Notes: a model not told the origin generated them from the sequence alone. A stretch of DNA of 64,000 nt from Allacma fusca (GCA_947179485.1 OX359247.1:3563060-3627059); one strand, 5' to 3'; numbered from the stretch's first letter, positions 46,562 through 61,038 are shown. Numbers and translations: made by a program.

Positions 46562-46611
46562 GAGAGAGAGGGAAAGAGAGAGAGAGAGAGAGAGAGAAAG
46601 TGAGAGTGAGG
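46562..46611. repeat. (GA)n microsatellite
   Basis: GA tract with few interruptions; it creates the Ser/Leu run in a spurious antisense frame. Confidence 0.9.
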
Positions 46612-46928
46612 GGGGAGCAGAAAGATGTGTGTATTTAAACAGGAAATGGTTCCTTTCGTAATTAGTCTTTGTACAGTTCATATAAATCTCTATCCCTGGG
46701 CTGAGCAGTTCTCTATAGCTGGGTATACAGTAGCCCTGGTTCTTACGATAATTGTGCCGTGGAGGTTCCAAGTTCGCCTCGAAACTGGTACAAAAAGTCA
46801 CTTAATTTGGAATTCCATTTCATTTCCAACCCACAGTATCATACCGTCCAGTCAAGTCCCTCGTTCTCTCCCATAGTGCGTCAGTCTACAATCTGTACTC
46901 TTCTGAACATTTCCTCTTATTAGTTTCT

Positions 46929-47030
46929 ACACACACACACACACACACACAATGCACACACATATTCACAACACATATGTAAATATGCACACAGACCCAA
47001 AACACATACATACACACACACATACACGTA
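46929..47030. repeat. Compound (CA)n-rich region
   Basis: Several CA blocks separated by CATA, CATTCA and similar spacers. Confidence 0.8.
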
Positions 47031-48184
47031 GATGTACTTACACGTTGTTACGCACATTGGCGCAAATGCGTATCTATACATATGTATGTACATGCTCACA
47101 CGTCTAAAGTGCAAATCCAAAGGAACACCCTGAATCTTTAAATGCAAATAAACTCCCAAATGCTTGCGTGCCATGAGCGTCTTTTTCCCTCGTTACATAA
47201 TCTAGAATTCTAGGAGCGGGTGCTATAGACAAACGTCCCCGTATCAGCACATTGTATTTTTACATGCACATGCCCTGTAATTGCAGAGGCACATGACTCC
47301 AATATCGTCACGTACAAATGTATTTACACTTTTTGGACACTCACAACCATTAACCCTGTGTAGCAGCGTTTAGAGTGCGTGCAGTATCCCATCAGAGCCC
47401 AACGTCCTAGGGAACCCCAGGCTATTAAGCACTGGCTAACTCAAGGGTGGTTACTGAAAACAAACCCAGTACTTGTAGAAGTAGTTGACTGTTACTAACC
47501 CCTGATGTTGGGGAGCGGACATTACATATGCAAAATTACCCAAACTGTCGACAAGGAGTTAACAGATCATATCGGGTTCATGATTTGTAGGTAATTAAAC
47601 ATGGGTCTAAAATCCCGTTTCTAAGGCTTAAACATTACTTAGGACGGACGGATGTGCAATTATTTCTTTGGAAGGAGCCCGCGGAGTCACGTTGCCCGGG
47701 AATTTAAAATACAAAATAATGAATTACAAAAAGTGCCCATAATTCCCCCCGTGATTTGTTTGCCTAACAAAACTATATACGTTAGGATGAGATTAAGCAT
47801 ACCGTGATTACACTTACACTCTGTCATAAATCCCTTGCTTGTGGAAATAATGGCTCTGTATATCACATGCAGAGTGGTCTTGATGAGTTGAAGTATGTGA
47901 GTAGGAGTAGCTCAGAGCTAACAACCTCCTTGAAGGAACGGAGCTAAAGAACTGTGAAATGCTTATCCCATGGATGTAAAATGTGACGAGACTATTATAA
48001 AGAAACTGTGGAATGGCTGTCATTTGACGGAGTCTTGTGCCAAACCACAAACTACATAGGTTCGAGGCTGAATCTTAAATGAAATGGCTTTTCTCTCTTT
48101 TCTTACACAAAGCTGCGGTATAAACCACCGTCTAAAATTCTTTCAACGAGAAAATCATTTTGGTTGCATTCAGATTATTTCTGA

Positions 48185-48207
48185 AGAGAGAGAGAGAGAG
48201 GGAGGGA

Positions 48208-48241
<34 letters not shown>

Positions 48242-48245
48242 AAAG
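48185..48245. repeat. (GA)n microsatellite
   Basis: About 60 bases of nearly pure GA with GGGA and CA interruptions. Confidence 0.9.
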
Positions 48246-51200
48246 AGGGAAACGTTAAATGGAACAATTGAATTTCCTACTTGCTTGCTACTTAAGCTTA
48301 TAGAGATACTCTTAATATAACTGCGGCAGTTATACTTTGGTCTGTCATAACATTATTGCGTATAAATTAAATCGTATTATAAAGTTTGAGCCCCGCTTTG
48401 AGCCTACTGCCACTGTCCGTGCGTATACACATCCGCCCACATTCCACCATACTACATAATAAATACACATGCCATAAAATTGAAAACCATTGTCGCATAT
48501 GGCAGGACCATAACTCTTACTATACATATACCATAAGATCCTTTGAAATTCAGAGAAATTTCACTTCCTCCACGACCCACAGAATTACCTGCAGTTGCTC
48601 GGAATGGGAATATTACTCGTTTTATGCGAAGTTCCTGCCAGAGGTGGCTGTTGGTTTCTTTCCCTCTGCTCCGAGTCCCTCTCCCAAGGAACATCTCCTG
48701 CCTCCATGTCGGAACTATAAACCGGACCGTTCAACACAATCTTCATATTATAAATTAAAATAATTCCCAAATTTATGACTCTCCAGCTGATCATTCCTGG
48801 GGAATCTCTCTACTTTTAATCAGTGCTCCTATTTTTTACACTTCCCCCTCCACTCCCCCTCTCCCTCCTTTAATATTCCTCCAGGCAGTATTAAATTATT
48901 CAGCCGACATCACTTGTTTTCCCTCTTCTAAATTTATAATTTGTCCTGGAATAAACAGGGCCCTCACATAATTAATTACAAAAGCTAGTATTTATTTCGG
49001 ACAGAGCCCTTGTAAATGTAAAGGAGACGTAACTTTTTTAGCATATTAAAACACTTTAGGGAAAGTCTCAAAATTGGGAGGTCCAACCGGGCACGTCCCC
49101 TAATGTGAGTATGAGTAATAATTGGGTCGCGGAAAGAAATTGTCTAAAGTCAACAGGGGGAAGTTAAATGGATTTTTATTTTTTAAATCAAGGAGTTTCC
49201 AACTCAATCCACGGACTAGTACGGAGTTTGAGGGAAGAAAAAAAATTCAAAAGCATATATATGGCTAAAACAAGTTGTAGTTTCCTTTTGGAAAGTTTGT
49301 GGTAGATACGTTTACTGAAACCAGAAAATAGCTCAACTGTCCGTGGGCATCAACTATGCAGGAGGAGTTCCGTCCCTCACCACATACTCGGTGTAGTTTC
49401 TTTTCCTCCTGTCCCCCATACATATGGAGATCTCATGGAAGTACGCATCTGTAGGCCAGGGCTGTTTCCGAAGGTCTGTAGTATTTCCTTGAGTACTGGG
49501 ATCCAGAGTAGTTCCCAACAATGGCAGGAAGGTTCAAGTGTTTAGGGAAAGAAAGAAAAGGCTGGGATATATCTTTGAGTAAAAAGTCATTCTTTTATCC
49601 CATTGTAAGAATTGGCTATTTGTAAGCCTCCTCCTCCCATAGATATAGACTTCTTGTATTTTTGAACCATATTGAGTCCATATATGTGGAGGGATCTGGT
49701 GAGGGCAAAGGACATATGCGTGTATGGTAGCTTGATAAAAATAACATTAATGCAGAAAAGAAATATGCACTCATAGGATCCTAAGGAGACATTCCCTTCA
49801 ACTTGTATACGCTGAGTTGTCCAATTTTTTAGTGGTTACAAAAGATTTCCCTTCCGCTCTACACAATTCACAGGTTTATTTTATGCCTTTCACTTTCTTC
49901 TCCTTTCTCTCCGCTCACGGTGTGAGGGCATGGGGGCAAAGGAGAGGTGGCGTGAACACAAATGAATTTCCCTGCAAGGACTGAATTTTGCCAGGGTGCA
50001 TATCTTCTCACGTTTTTTTTTCCTCTCACGCCCTCACCGTGTACATACCAAGTAGGGAGCATTGTGTGTGGCGGGAAATTTAAATCCTGGAAAATTGTCC
50101 CATTATGAACACTCACCTGTGAACTGGCTGGGTGAGGGAGGGTAATTTCTTAGGGTAATTGTCATTTGGAGAAAGTTCCTGGGTCTCTGTGGTTATATAT
50201 ATATATAGTGTCAAAGTGCCTGAATGGGGAAGACTTACGGAGAACCGCAGTAGAGTTTAGAGTTGGCTTCCATCTCCATTTCGTCCAAGTGTGCATGTCC
50301 CTCTATACTGGGCCCCCCTTTATATCCAAGGGCTGCTTTGAATTTTCATTCGATATGTAAAAATCCTGCCTGTGCTGTCGATCTTGAAAATGTTCATTCG
50401 TGCTTACAGTCCGTTTCGAAATTCTGGTGAGTTACAACTTTGGGTGATGGTGAGGTCTATGGATATAATTACGTATAGGTATATGTATCTATAGATATGT
50501 CAACCTATGTATCTACACATGAGCTACTACATTTTGGGACCTGCTCCAGGGGTGTCTTGGAGAAAGCCCGAGCTACACACCCATAGTTTGAGTAAGGTAA
50601 ATGTAATACATTGAGTAACCTCCACCCTTGTTTCCCTGGGTCTTAGCACGTCTTATCTACAACTACAACTACGTGCATGGAACTTCTTGCACTAAAGGCC
50701 GGGGTAGACGGGGGCTTGGTGCAGCCTGAATGTTGAATAGGAAATTTCTTTAGAATCTGGTGAGTGAGGAGGAGGTTGGTGTATCTACATCTACCTTTTT
50801 TTTTCTCTCTTCCCTTCCTATCCAATGGTACGGTGAAAGTTACAACAAGGTTCGTCGCTCTCGTCTATATGGTTAGACGTGCCTGGACTCCTCATGAACA
50901 ACAGTTAGACCATGTATGTGTTTCCGGGAGCCCGAATAGTTTTTCGCAATAAAGTCCACAGTCCTCTCCACTGTACTCCGTCATGGATTGCATAACAGAT
51001 AGATACAAAAGTCTTCCCAGCCCTATCATCCGCCTTACTCACACAGAACTGTCTTCTCCACTGATATGGACTCATGTAATAATTACCTGTGTAGGGAGCA
51101 ATGTGTTTAGTAGGAGCCATTGTGAGTCTCAGCACCGTACCGAACGGTTCCTGGACATGCATTTATATGGTATCAAATATCCCTCAAATTTTTTCTCCAC

Positions 51201-53913
51201 AGATACATACATATGTACATACTGCATTTCCTCTAAGCTTGTATCCTGTAACCCATAACTGCTTAAAAAGGAAACTCCTCCATGCAAACAATATGTATGT
51301 TACAGAAGTCAGGGTGAAATCAAAAAAATCCGAACTCATCTATTATTTCTTCCTGTATCCATCCCACACTCCTCCATACAATGGGAAATTTCCAGGGAGT
51401 GTTATCAATAAAATGTTTAATCTCCAATGCCAACAGAGTTGAGCCTGTATCCTGGACGTGATTTAGCCTTGGATGATATAAAATAAATAGGATTTAAAAT
51501 TAGATCCGGAAAGAGTTTTTCTCTTTCTTTGGAAAGAAACAGTTAGGTAAATGTAGGCCTGTGGGACGTAGGAACTCAAAATTTCGAGATGGATGTATGT
51601 ACGTATCCCTACTCTGTAGTAGGATGTTCTACTCCAAAATATTCCTACTTCCGCTCCATTTTTCATCCCCATTTATTCTCCAGTGCAGAGACTGCTGCAG
51701 AGCATGGAACAAGCCATGGGTGCTTTTATGTATCGCCCCTACTCCAGTAATGGCAAAACACGTGGAACTTATTTTATTTATCGGTTTGAGGAGCTTTACT
51801 CCAAACAACAAAGCCCTGAAATTCAAAGTATTCTGAGGGCATGATTCCCTTTTTCTATGCAGGACTTAAAGCTATTTGGAAATAATTCCCAGCTGTTGTT
51901 TCCCGACATTTCCAGAGAGAAAATACCTTGTGGTCCCTACCCCCTACACATGCAAAACTCCATACAATTAAACAGTAGTAGGAGGTTTGACCTCGGACTG
52001 AGACCGTGTAAGGAATTCAGGAACTGAATAGGGAAATTCCCTCAAAATGATTGAAATGTTATAACTTGTACGGCCACAAATATTTCCATCCGCAAAATTA
52101 TTAGAGACACGGAGCCCCAACTAGAATTGCACATAATTCACTCCCGGAGTTTATAACTTCTTTTGAAACTTTCAAGGGAGAGGCACCAATGAAATGTGCG
52201 GAAATATATAAATTGAAGGGAGTTTTTTTTTTTTGAACAAGTGAAGGCAATGAGGGAGGAAATATTTCTAAAGAAAGTTTTCTCATGAAAAAAAAACCAT
52301 TTGAAAAAAAAGTGAGAGGTGAGTTATATGCATTTATTTAATATCATTGGTATGTATAAGAAAATTGAGGAACTCCCTGAGACTCAAGAGAAAGGAAATA
52401 AATACTGTGATTTCATTGAATTTCATGAATGTATAAGCGGGGGATTTCCTTCACAGGGGGAGGGTTATAGGGGGAGGGAGAAATATTGAATTCCAACTCC
52501 AGACATTTCAACGGAGTAAATAGAAAGATTTTCTGGTATTTCATTAAAGAAACATGATTTTTTTCCCCCCCAAAAAATACTCAAGTATTCATAAGAATCC
52601 ATGTAAACATGGAGTTTTTCCATCGGGCAACTCACACACACAAATGTTATATTTCCTCAAGTGCCCTACACACGTTGAGGTACATAAATAGATCCCTATA
52701 ATACCCCCACACCGTTCCAATCTGAGGTAAATGGGGAGCGTCCGCGTAATGCGTCTCTCCACCAATGTTATGTATTTACATTGTGTGCCGGATCATTCCG
52801 GAATAACTGTGAACCATGGAGGCAATAAAGCGTACAATAAGCTTCTTTTCCCCAGTTTTTCTCTCTTCCCTTTACTCACTTTTGGAGGACTCAAGTTTGG
52901 GAGGAAAACTCCTGAATTATTATTGACAAAATGGCGTCCCTGGATTTCCCTATTCCTGTCTTGTCCCATTGTTTGCGTAGTCAAATAAGCCATCGATTAT
53001 TTCCATGTTATTTTACAGAGTAAACACTTAGAGAAGGGGATTTTTTCCCCCATATTTCCACAAATGTAAGCCCCATATACATAAACTCAAGCCTAATATG
53101 AACCATGCATAGAAAAATAAGGAGCATGTTTGTGGAAACCTTTTTTGGAGGCTTGGGAAACAACATTTTTCCCAATTCTCTCTCTCCATGACATTTGCTC
53201 CGAAAAATTTCCTTGCACGCAACCTGTTCTAACGGATTTCCAGATTAAAGCCTAACTTCCAAGGGGTCATGTGGTGAGGTATGTTCAAAAATGTGGACCT
53301 GTTATAAGGTCTTCCCGGATTTTTCACCTACACTACTACTAGTAGATATGTACATATATGGAGAGTCCAGTATTTGCAAATCATTTCCCTTAACTTTCCA
53401 TTCCCCCGTCGGAAAAAAAGTGATTGCTTCAACTTACAACTGTACACATAATGAGAGCAGGAAAAGGCAAATGGAGGATGAATGAAATCAATAGGCGCAT
53501 AATTCCCCCATTCATACATACACATAGGGCTCTGGAGTGGAGGCAGTGGAGTGGACAATCAAGCTCCCAGCTACTGCCCAACATTGATTTGGTTTTGGCC
53601 AGTCTTTATATATGCTTATAAGTAATAGTCTCTACGAATGACAATACATCCCATTCTGGATGTGCTGGTTGCAGGAATTCAATTCCAAATGAAGTACATG
53701 GATTGGAAAGATACAATCTCTTTTCTCCAATGCCTCGACATTATTGCGTTATGCTATTCCAGCTTCCCATAATACCTCAACAATCTCACTGGAGGAAAGT
53801 TTCCTCATACACACATCCCCCTGGAATTTTCTCAATGTGAGGAATACTAAATGCAGACACATGGAGACCCTCTTGCAAACACACAATTACTGGGCCGTAC
53901 ATAATTATGTTTG

Positions 53914-54046
<133 letters not shown>

Positions 54047-54248
54047 GTACGGCTCGGGAATTCTCACACGACTGGGATCCTGTAATTTCCAGTCATAAGT
54101 AACCGCACATGGAGTAGTAGGGATTGACGGGAGTTGGAGAGCGGGTTTGGAGGGAAGTCATTAACCCAGGACTGGGGACGTTGACGATGACGGTCCTGAT
54201 CCTTCTCCAGATTTGACACCCACTACGTGGCCTTAATCGTCTCCTTAC

Positions 54249-54439
54249 TCCCACCACGCCTCTCGTTACAATTAGAATAATTACGATTAAATGATGATCT
54301 CCGAGGCAATTTGGTTTGGGTCTGGGAGAGAGCTTCAGGAATTTTCCAGGAATGGAGAGAGTCCTTCTTTGGAGATATGTTAATCATGCTGGGATCTGCC
54401 TTGAGCTCCTTTTCATGCACTTTTGTCACGGCATCCAGA
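54249..54439 (-). CDS. Candidate internal exon of an unidentified minus-strand gene
   Basis: Open minus-strand frame with protein-like composition (LDAVTKVHEKELKADPSMI, then a basic LPRRSSFNRN segment), ending before GTAAGG. The acceptor is weak (CACATAAG). The phase fits either donor of the candidate exon at 54890-55134. No domain is recognised. Confidence 0.3.
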
Positions 54440-54889
54440 CTTATGTGGTAATTACTTGTGTCTAAATAGCTCGATCAAATGTAAACTCAGCTCTTGCGTG
54501 GATGGAAGTCTTGAAATCACTTCTGGTTTTTTCGGGATTCAACTTCGGAGTGATGAATCAACTTCATTTTTCCCTTTAGCTCAAAAAAAAACCAGCGTTG
54601 CACATATGTATGTATGTACATACATAGGATATGAGGTCATTTGAAATGGTTCCCGCTCATTACTCGGGTGTGTTATATGGAGGACCTTTACGTAATTACT
54701 TTTTCAAATGAAATTAAAGTAGCTCCATAAAACATCGGCTCGTTTTGAGTATCTACTACTATCAGTATGTACACTGAGGCCTGAGCCAATGTCACTGTAA
54801 TGACAAATCCTGAGCCATTGAGGTTACTCCAGAAGTAAAATATTTCTTGGGGTCGAAATAAACGATTACTGTGAGAAATGACAATTCAC

Positions 54890-55134
54890 GGAGAGTTTTG
54901 CCTTCTTCTCCCGACAGTTTCAGATGTAACACAGAGAGTCTTGAAAACTCGGAGAATTATCTCTCTCTCGAGGACACTTTCGACCAGAGGGCCGTACCTT
55001 TCATAAATTTTATTAACCTCTCTACCAATGAACTCCACGTCGACTCCTGCTGATGACGATAACCTCCTCAGAATTTCAATCACGGAGAGCTCCCGAGAAG
55101 AACAGTCGGAATGATAATGTCCATCTGTTGCCAT
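54890..55134 (-). CDS. Candidate first coding exon of an unidentified minus-strand gene
   Basis: The ATG at 55134 (context AAATTATGG) opens 81 codons reading MATDGHYHSDC, then a helix-prone stretch (ELSVIEILRRLSS, VNKIYERYGPLVESVLE). The exon could end at 54998 (before GTACGG) or at 54890 (before GTGAAT); both are phase 2 and fit the 54249-54439 candidate. Upstream, a TG-rich tract ending GTGCCAG could be a leader acceptor. The composition is more protein-like than other frames in this region, but no family is recognised. Confidence 0.35.
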
Positions 55135-55149
55135 AATTTTTTCACTGGC

Positions 55150-55180
55150 ACAAACACACACACACACACACACATACACA
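55150..55180. repeat. (CA)n microsatellite
   Basis: CA tract with one TA break, just upstream (minus strand) of the candidate first exon at 54890-55134. Confidence 0.85.
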
Positions 55181-58100
55181 AGCCAGAGATGAGGCACATG
55201 GACAGAGGAAATATGAGCCTGTCTGGAATCCATTTCACGAACACATCCTGTATACAGAGACCTAGTAACAAATAATCGAATTTTTCAACTTATATGAAAA
55301 ACAGAGAAATAAACTAGTGTCATTTTATTTATGAGAATGGTCGGAACAGACAACAGAGGGAAACTACCTCGTAGGAACACGATCCTTACATTTACAAGAG
55401 TGGTTTTGTTATAAGTGCATATGTATCTATCTATACAAAACAAATGTGAGGGTAAGAGTGGATTAAAATTGATAGATGTACACCATTATCCCTTAAAAAT
55501 TCATGTCAATTTTCATGGTCCTTTTTTTCTAAGGGAATTTTCAATATGAGGGAGTGGACTGGAGGAAAAATCCTGGACAGTCACTTCATTAAATGTTTAT
55601 TAGTAGGATTTCTTTCCTTTATTCCTCCTCTTTAATGCTCAGTCCATAAAGCTAAGAGTAGCTGGAAGCTAGTTAGTGTGTTGGGGGGATGTAGTCCGGA
55701 AATCAATTTCAAGAGCTTTGCAGAAGCTTGGAAGCCCCTTAAATTTTTGGTTATTACGTCTATAAAAATGGAATCCAGCTTGTATTTGTTTAGGAGTTGG
55801 CATGTGAAACCCAATGAATGTTTTTCAATATATTTCGTCCTGAGAGAGAGAGAGAGAGAGCAACCAGGACCCAATTTCATTTTCAATGAGACTCCGTTTC
55901 ACAATAGCCCTTCCTGGAATATAAATTCTAGGTGTAGTTATTTATTTTCCGAGAGTGACATTCCGTAAGGAAATTAATTAAAAGTTTGCATTGTAGGAAA
56001 TACGTCAAAAGGACTTCATTATGAGGAAATACCTTTAAAAGTTTCCCAGGTTACATGGGCGTATACGTACTTGAGGAGGAGTTTTAGTTGCTTGTAATTC
56101 TTTCAAATTTAGAAATCATTAAAGTACACAATATTCCTCTGATTTTCTTTGATCGTTCACAGCCAGGGGCTTATTTGAAGGTTGAGATTGATGGTGGGCG
56201 GTTTATTGAAGAATTCCGGAACCGTTTTTATATAAATGATTATCCCAGCCTTTAATAACTCTATATTGTTGTAAAAACAATCGCAGTTAGGGAATTCTTT
56301 CTCTTCGCAGAAGACGGGAGATATTCTAATGAGGGTATTTGAAAGATTCCTCGTAATTATCTGACGGAGAATTCTGTGTGTGCCCCTGAAAAAGTTAAAA
56401 ACATTTACTTGAAATATTTATTTTTAGAATAAAATCAATACCGCCAATCTCATTCTCTCCATTATGTATGTATTTACTGGTCCGTCTTAAAGTTACACAT
56501 TTTAACATTTCACATCCCCACTTCAAACAATCATCTTTCCTTATCTTCGGAAATTTAATCGGAGGGAATGATCATGACTTCTTGTTTGGAGAATGTATTA
56601 CGATGCTTGTTTTGTATGCACAGATAGTAACAAAGTATTCCGACGTTTCATGATTTCATCCCAGAGCGAATGTCAACAATGGTTTGAGTCCTGGCGCATT
56701 TATTTCTTTGACGTCAGCCACTGGTTGAGTTTCAATGGCTGCCGTCTCTAGCCTCAGGGTAAACCCACAGAAGGGAAAGTGAAGTGAAAGCTAGGGAAAG
56801 CACGAGGTCCCAACAAAAAAAATGATAAGGTTTTGCATGTTCATGATTTTCTTGAAATATTGCCCGTTCCCTTTAAATATGAGCCGTACAATGGATGGGC
56901 TCATTCTCCCCATGCATGCGGAGACCTGGGCTTGATGAAAAAGACAGAATTGATAACACATGGGCCCGTTGCATTCATTTCGGTCTCGAGTCATTCGAAT
57001 AACAAACGTGGGTCCAAACGTATCCAGTTATTTCCATTCTACTACTTGAACGGGCCCTTCCTCCTACTCAAAAGAAAGGCGTTCAATGGTAAACAAAGTT
57101 TTTTTCCCTCGAGCCTTTTTACTTGTGTTAGTTTCTCGATTGACTTTCTCCATCCTTGTTATTTTTGCCGGCTGAGTCTCGGGGCTTATTAAAGTCCCGC
57201 ATCAGCCTTATCTCTCACCCACCATATCGCCCGGCCTTATTATTTCCCTGAATGCTTAACCCTCCCCCATTCCATTACGAAACATTGGAGGGACTCTGTA
57301 GATATGTAAATAGTCATTTGCAAAAAAAAAAGAAAATTTGTGTGGAATCCCTTCCCCGCCCGAGAGTCTCCCCTCCAATCATTTCCAAATTACAAACCAC
57401 TCTCCCTCCAACCTCCCACTCCAATGATGAGGAACTTACTTTATACTCTGGAAAGTTTGGAGCATTTTGTAATTTGCCATTAATACGTCAACAAAAGGTA
57501 TTAATAAAGAGTATCTCCTACCCCAAGACTGCACCTCCAGTGTTTCTCTCTATATATTTCGACATCTCGGTCTGGAAAATGTTAATTATCTAGGAATTAA
57601 TAAAACTTCTCCCTCTCTGACTTAAGCATCAGCGACTCCCATCTCTTTGGCTTTCCGCTTCAGCTGAGGATCTATATATATCCCTTTAGTTTTGAAATTA
57701 TACCACAAAGAATAAAAACATAGATACGGTTGCATGGGAATTATTAGACTGTGGAAGGGTCTGAGAATGCTTCACGGGGGGAAAGTTCCATATATACATA
57801 GAAATACCTCCAGCTTCAAAACCCACAAACTTAACAATACTCAGAGATCTTGTAAGTACTGTCATGATGTTTGGGGGGAAAAAAATAAAGGCAAACCCAC
57901 AGTACTGGAAGGCTCGGGTATGATATTAGAGACGTGTGATTTCAATGCAGACTGCAACGCCACTGAGCCCCCTGATGCTATTATTTCAATCTGACAAAAG
58001 CGACAGAATGGAAACTAAATGCAGCATGTATAGCTCAGTAAACAGTAAACTAGCGCCAGGAACTTCCTTCTCTCACATCTGTACTCACTCGGCCTGAGTC

Positions 58101-58700
58101 TCTGTGGAACTCCGCCACAAAACCATGACGGAGCTTCCTCACAACCATAGTAATGCTCCAGGAGTTAGCATTACATCCATACTCTGTAACAATTCCTACC
58201 ACGCAATCCTATCCATGGATCCAGATCTCCTCTCGTACTTTGGATGCTCATATGGATAACTCCCTTCTACCAAAAAATATTAAGGAACCATCTCCTAGGC
58301 CTATCGCTCGTTTTTTGTAGGGGAAATCCTAATTTAATATCTTCCAACTTTCCTACAAAAAAAAAGCTGGAAGGAAAGGAAACTCATATGTTATGGTTCC
58401 AAAATGAAGAAAAGCAGGAGAGAAGGAAATTAGCGTTGGAACTATCGATTGACAAAATATAAAATTTGGATGGAGGATAAAGTAAGAGGAGGTTGTTGTG
58501 AGGAGGCGGTTACCTTGGAGAACTCCTAAATAAAATGAAGTTAAGTACCTATAGATAAATAGTGTATCTTGAGAGGCATTCCGTCATAAAACTTAGGAAA
58601 TGACAGGACGATAAGCGTGCGAACATGTAAACTGTGTTGTTTCCATGAGGGGACATGTACATAAGTATTTATATGTAGATATCTAAATATATGTAGCTGA
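55181..58700. other. Non-coding, no supported gene
   Basis: Contains a short GA tract at 55841-55861. Open frames near 56.8-57.2 and 57.3-57.6 kb have no splice support or recognisable domains. Confidence 0.4.
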
Positions 58701-59079
58701 GGAGAATGGGAGTCGGATTTGGGAGTACACAACTATTGCAATTTGAAATTTGCATGGAACGACAAAACTTTGGCTGGCTCCGTCAAGTCCATGAACAAAT
58801 AAGATTGTCAGCCATTTATGAAATGAGAAGACTTGACAACATGCAGTGCTCACCGGGTACTCTCCCCGGAGTGGGACATATGTATATATCTACAGATATA
58901 GCCCCACTGCACGTCCTCCCAACAAGGTAATTTAGATGCAAGGCTGGGAGAAAGAAATCCTATGAAAGCACCAGCCAAAGATAAATTGTCTTCCGCTCCA
59001 AGACGATTCCTACCATTTTCATTTCAGTTGAAGACATCCCATTAGACACATATCTTCCTTTACTTACAACTTTACTTAC

Positions 59080-59209
59080 GTGAGCTCATGTTCCTCCACC
59101 ATGGACGTTTGGACTCTGGGAAGATGCGGGCATTATGTTGGGGTGCACGATCCGAGCATTGCAAGTGACAGTGCACCTTCTCTCGAATTCCTTGTAGGAC
59201 TCTCATTTC
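59080..59209 (-). CDS. Candidate internal exon with strong splice sites
   Basis: On the minus strand, TTTACTTTCCAG precedes a 130-base segment that ends at CTCAC before GTAAGT. Exactly one of the three frames is open across it and codes EMRVLQGIREKVHCH, then a basic PESKRPWWRN segment. It ends in phase 1. It does not join in frame to the candidate exon at 54890-55134, so it could be a leader exon or belong to another gene. No domain is recognised. Confidence 0.3.
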
Positions 59210-59586
59210 CTGGAAAGTAAATATTTTTTCGGTGGAGAGGTAAATTGATCTGGATGCATTTTCAATTCTTAGCAAAATAATCTATAGATGTATAGTTTTG
59301 ACTAAAAGCAAAATGACCCAAAGCACATTAAAATACCAAGGACTATCTAAATATAGAGTGCATGGAGATCGTATTCCTCTGAGTGAGACACACTGGCTGG
59401 AGATCATTTTACTTTTATTGAAAAATGTACGTAGATCATTTCCCCCCCCTTACTTACGACGTATTCCAGTCCAGAGGAGACTCCAGGAATGGAAGGGAGA
59501 GAAAACAAACAGAAAAAAAGGGTGGCAGGAGCAGATGTGTAGGATTTGCATTTGCGTTTCTACCAAAGTTTACTTGTGCATAAAAC

Positions 59587-59620
59587 CTCTCTCTCTCTCT
59601 TTCTCCCTCTCTCTCTCTTT
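59587..59620. repeat. (CT)n microsatellite
   Basis: CT tract with TTCTCC interruptions. Confidence 0.88.
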
Positions 59621-60994
59621 TAGAACTCTCTCTTTTGTTGTCTTACTTTCCAAGTATTAATTCCTACTTTCTTTCTCTTCACACTTTTACTTTGCCCAAC
59701 AATAATCACCCCAACCATCCGCTGACAACTTAACACAGGGTTTCATTTGTTTTTGCAACAAGCGTATTTGCATTTCTCCCGGAATTTGCATGGAAAGCCT
59801 GACATATTCTCTTTAATTGCAACTCCTTCCCATTTCCTCCAGGTTTTTGCATAGGAGAAATGAAGATTTGTTGTTTTATGTTTATTCAAGAGCTTTTATT
59901 TCCCTCTTGTTTTACTAATTTGTGGCTGGGAAGATACACTCAAGTATTAAAAAAAGGCGGGGGCTAAGCCCTCCTCTCGAATAGCCCTCCCGCCTTTTCA
60001 ACTCTAATTTCCCACTGTAGTAAATAAACTAGAACGTTTCTCCTCCTGACCTTGAGCTCATTGCTAGTTCTCCAAGTCACCGGGGAGAAAAACGTTCAGG
60101 ATTTTATGCGAGCTGCTTGCTGGTGCTTTCTCAGCACCGGTAAAAATAGTACGAGTATTTCCTTCTCTCTCCAGATTTTTTTTTTATGTATAAATAGAAA
60201 AAGTGCAGGACCAACCTGAGTTTCCTATGAGAGACTTTGATTTTTACATCCTGCAGATTCCTGTATCTACAGCGCAGAGTATACTACTACTCCCTATGAC
60301 GGGCATTAAGGGCAGAGTTTTAGTATCTACCAATAAAGGCATATGCATGGGGCATGTCCATGGAAGGAATGAACCTTTCCAGCCGGGCAGAGGTATCCAA
60401 AAGGGGAGGCTTTTCTAAATATGCCTACTAAAAAATATGGTTTGTTTACGTTAGTAACCTCCTAGCTCCCAGCCCAACCTTATATTGGCTCCGTCAGGGA
60501 ACTGACGTTCCCTCCATTATTTTCCTGAAGCTCCCTTTGTGTGTGAGAAAATCTGCAGAGGAAACATGTAAATTTGCAATTATGTCAAGAATTTACGGTG
60601 TTTTATATGGAGAAAGTAAAAGTTTGATGATAAGAGAAATGTTTAGAAACCAAACATGAATTTCGGGGGAAGACGCCGAGGGAAGGTATATTATTTTGGA
60701 ATTTGCAAATGAAAACACCGTAAACTGTGGAAAAGGTAATGGAAGAATGTTGCGTCTCATTCTGGAGTTCTTCCCATACATAGGTAGATAAACATGTATG
60801 TGCATGTATGTTATATCTATAAGTAGACATACACAATGGGTGTATTTATATATACCAAACTCATGTAATAAATGCTAGTCATGTGCACGTAGCAATTCAC
60901 AGTTGAATTACGCATACTTTTCTCATTTTCTTCCTGGGTATTACCCTCATTGGGCCCTATCTTTCAATGGGAGTGATAGATAGATATAAGGGGA

Positions 60995-61005
60995 AAGAGA
61001 GAGTA

Positions 61006-61037
<32 letters not shown>

Positions 61038-61038
61038 G
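60995..61038. repeat. (GA)n microsatellite
   Basis: GA tract with GTAA and GTGA interruptions. Confidence 0.9.

Noticed and set aside
46520-46801. Minus-strand frame with Ser-Leu run
   Set aside because: Caused by the GA microsatellite; no other coding evidence.
48055-48075. GGTTCGAGGC resembling a tRNA B box
   Set aside because: No A box at a suitable distance upstream and no cloverleaf could be drawn.
48386-48763. 125-codon plus-strand frame
   Set aside because: No splice sites, domains or start context; overlapping frames on both strands are similarly long, which suggests chance in a GC-richer patch.
56833-57192. 119-codon plus-strand frame
   Set aside because: Composition is C/T-rich and hydrophobic with no domain, and a minus-strand frame overlaps it.
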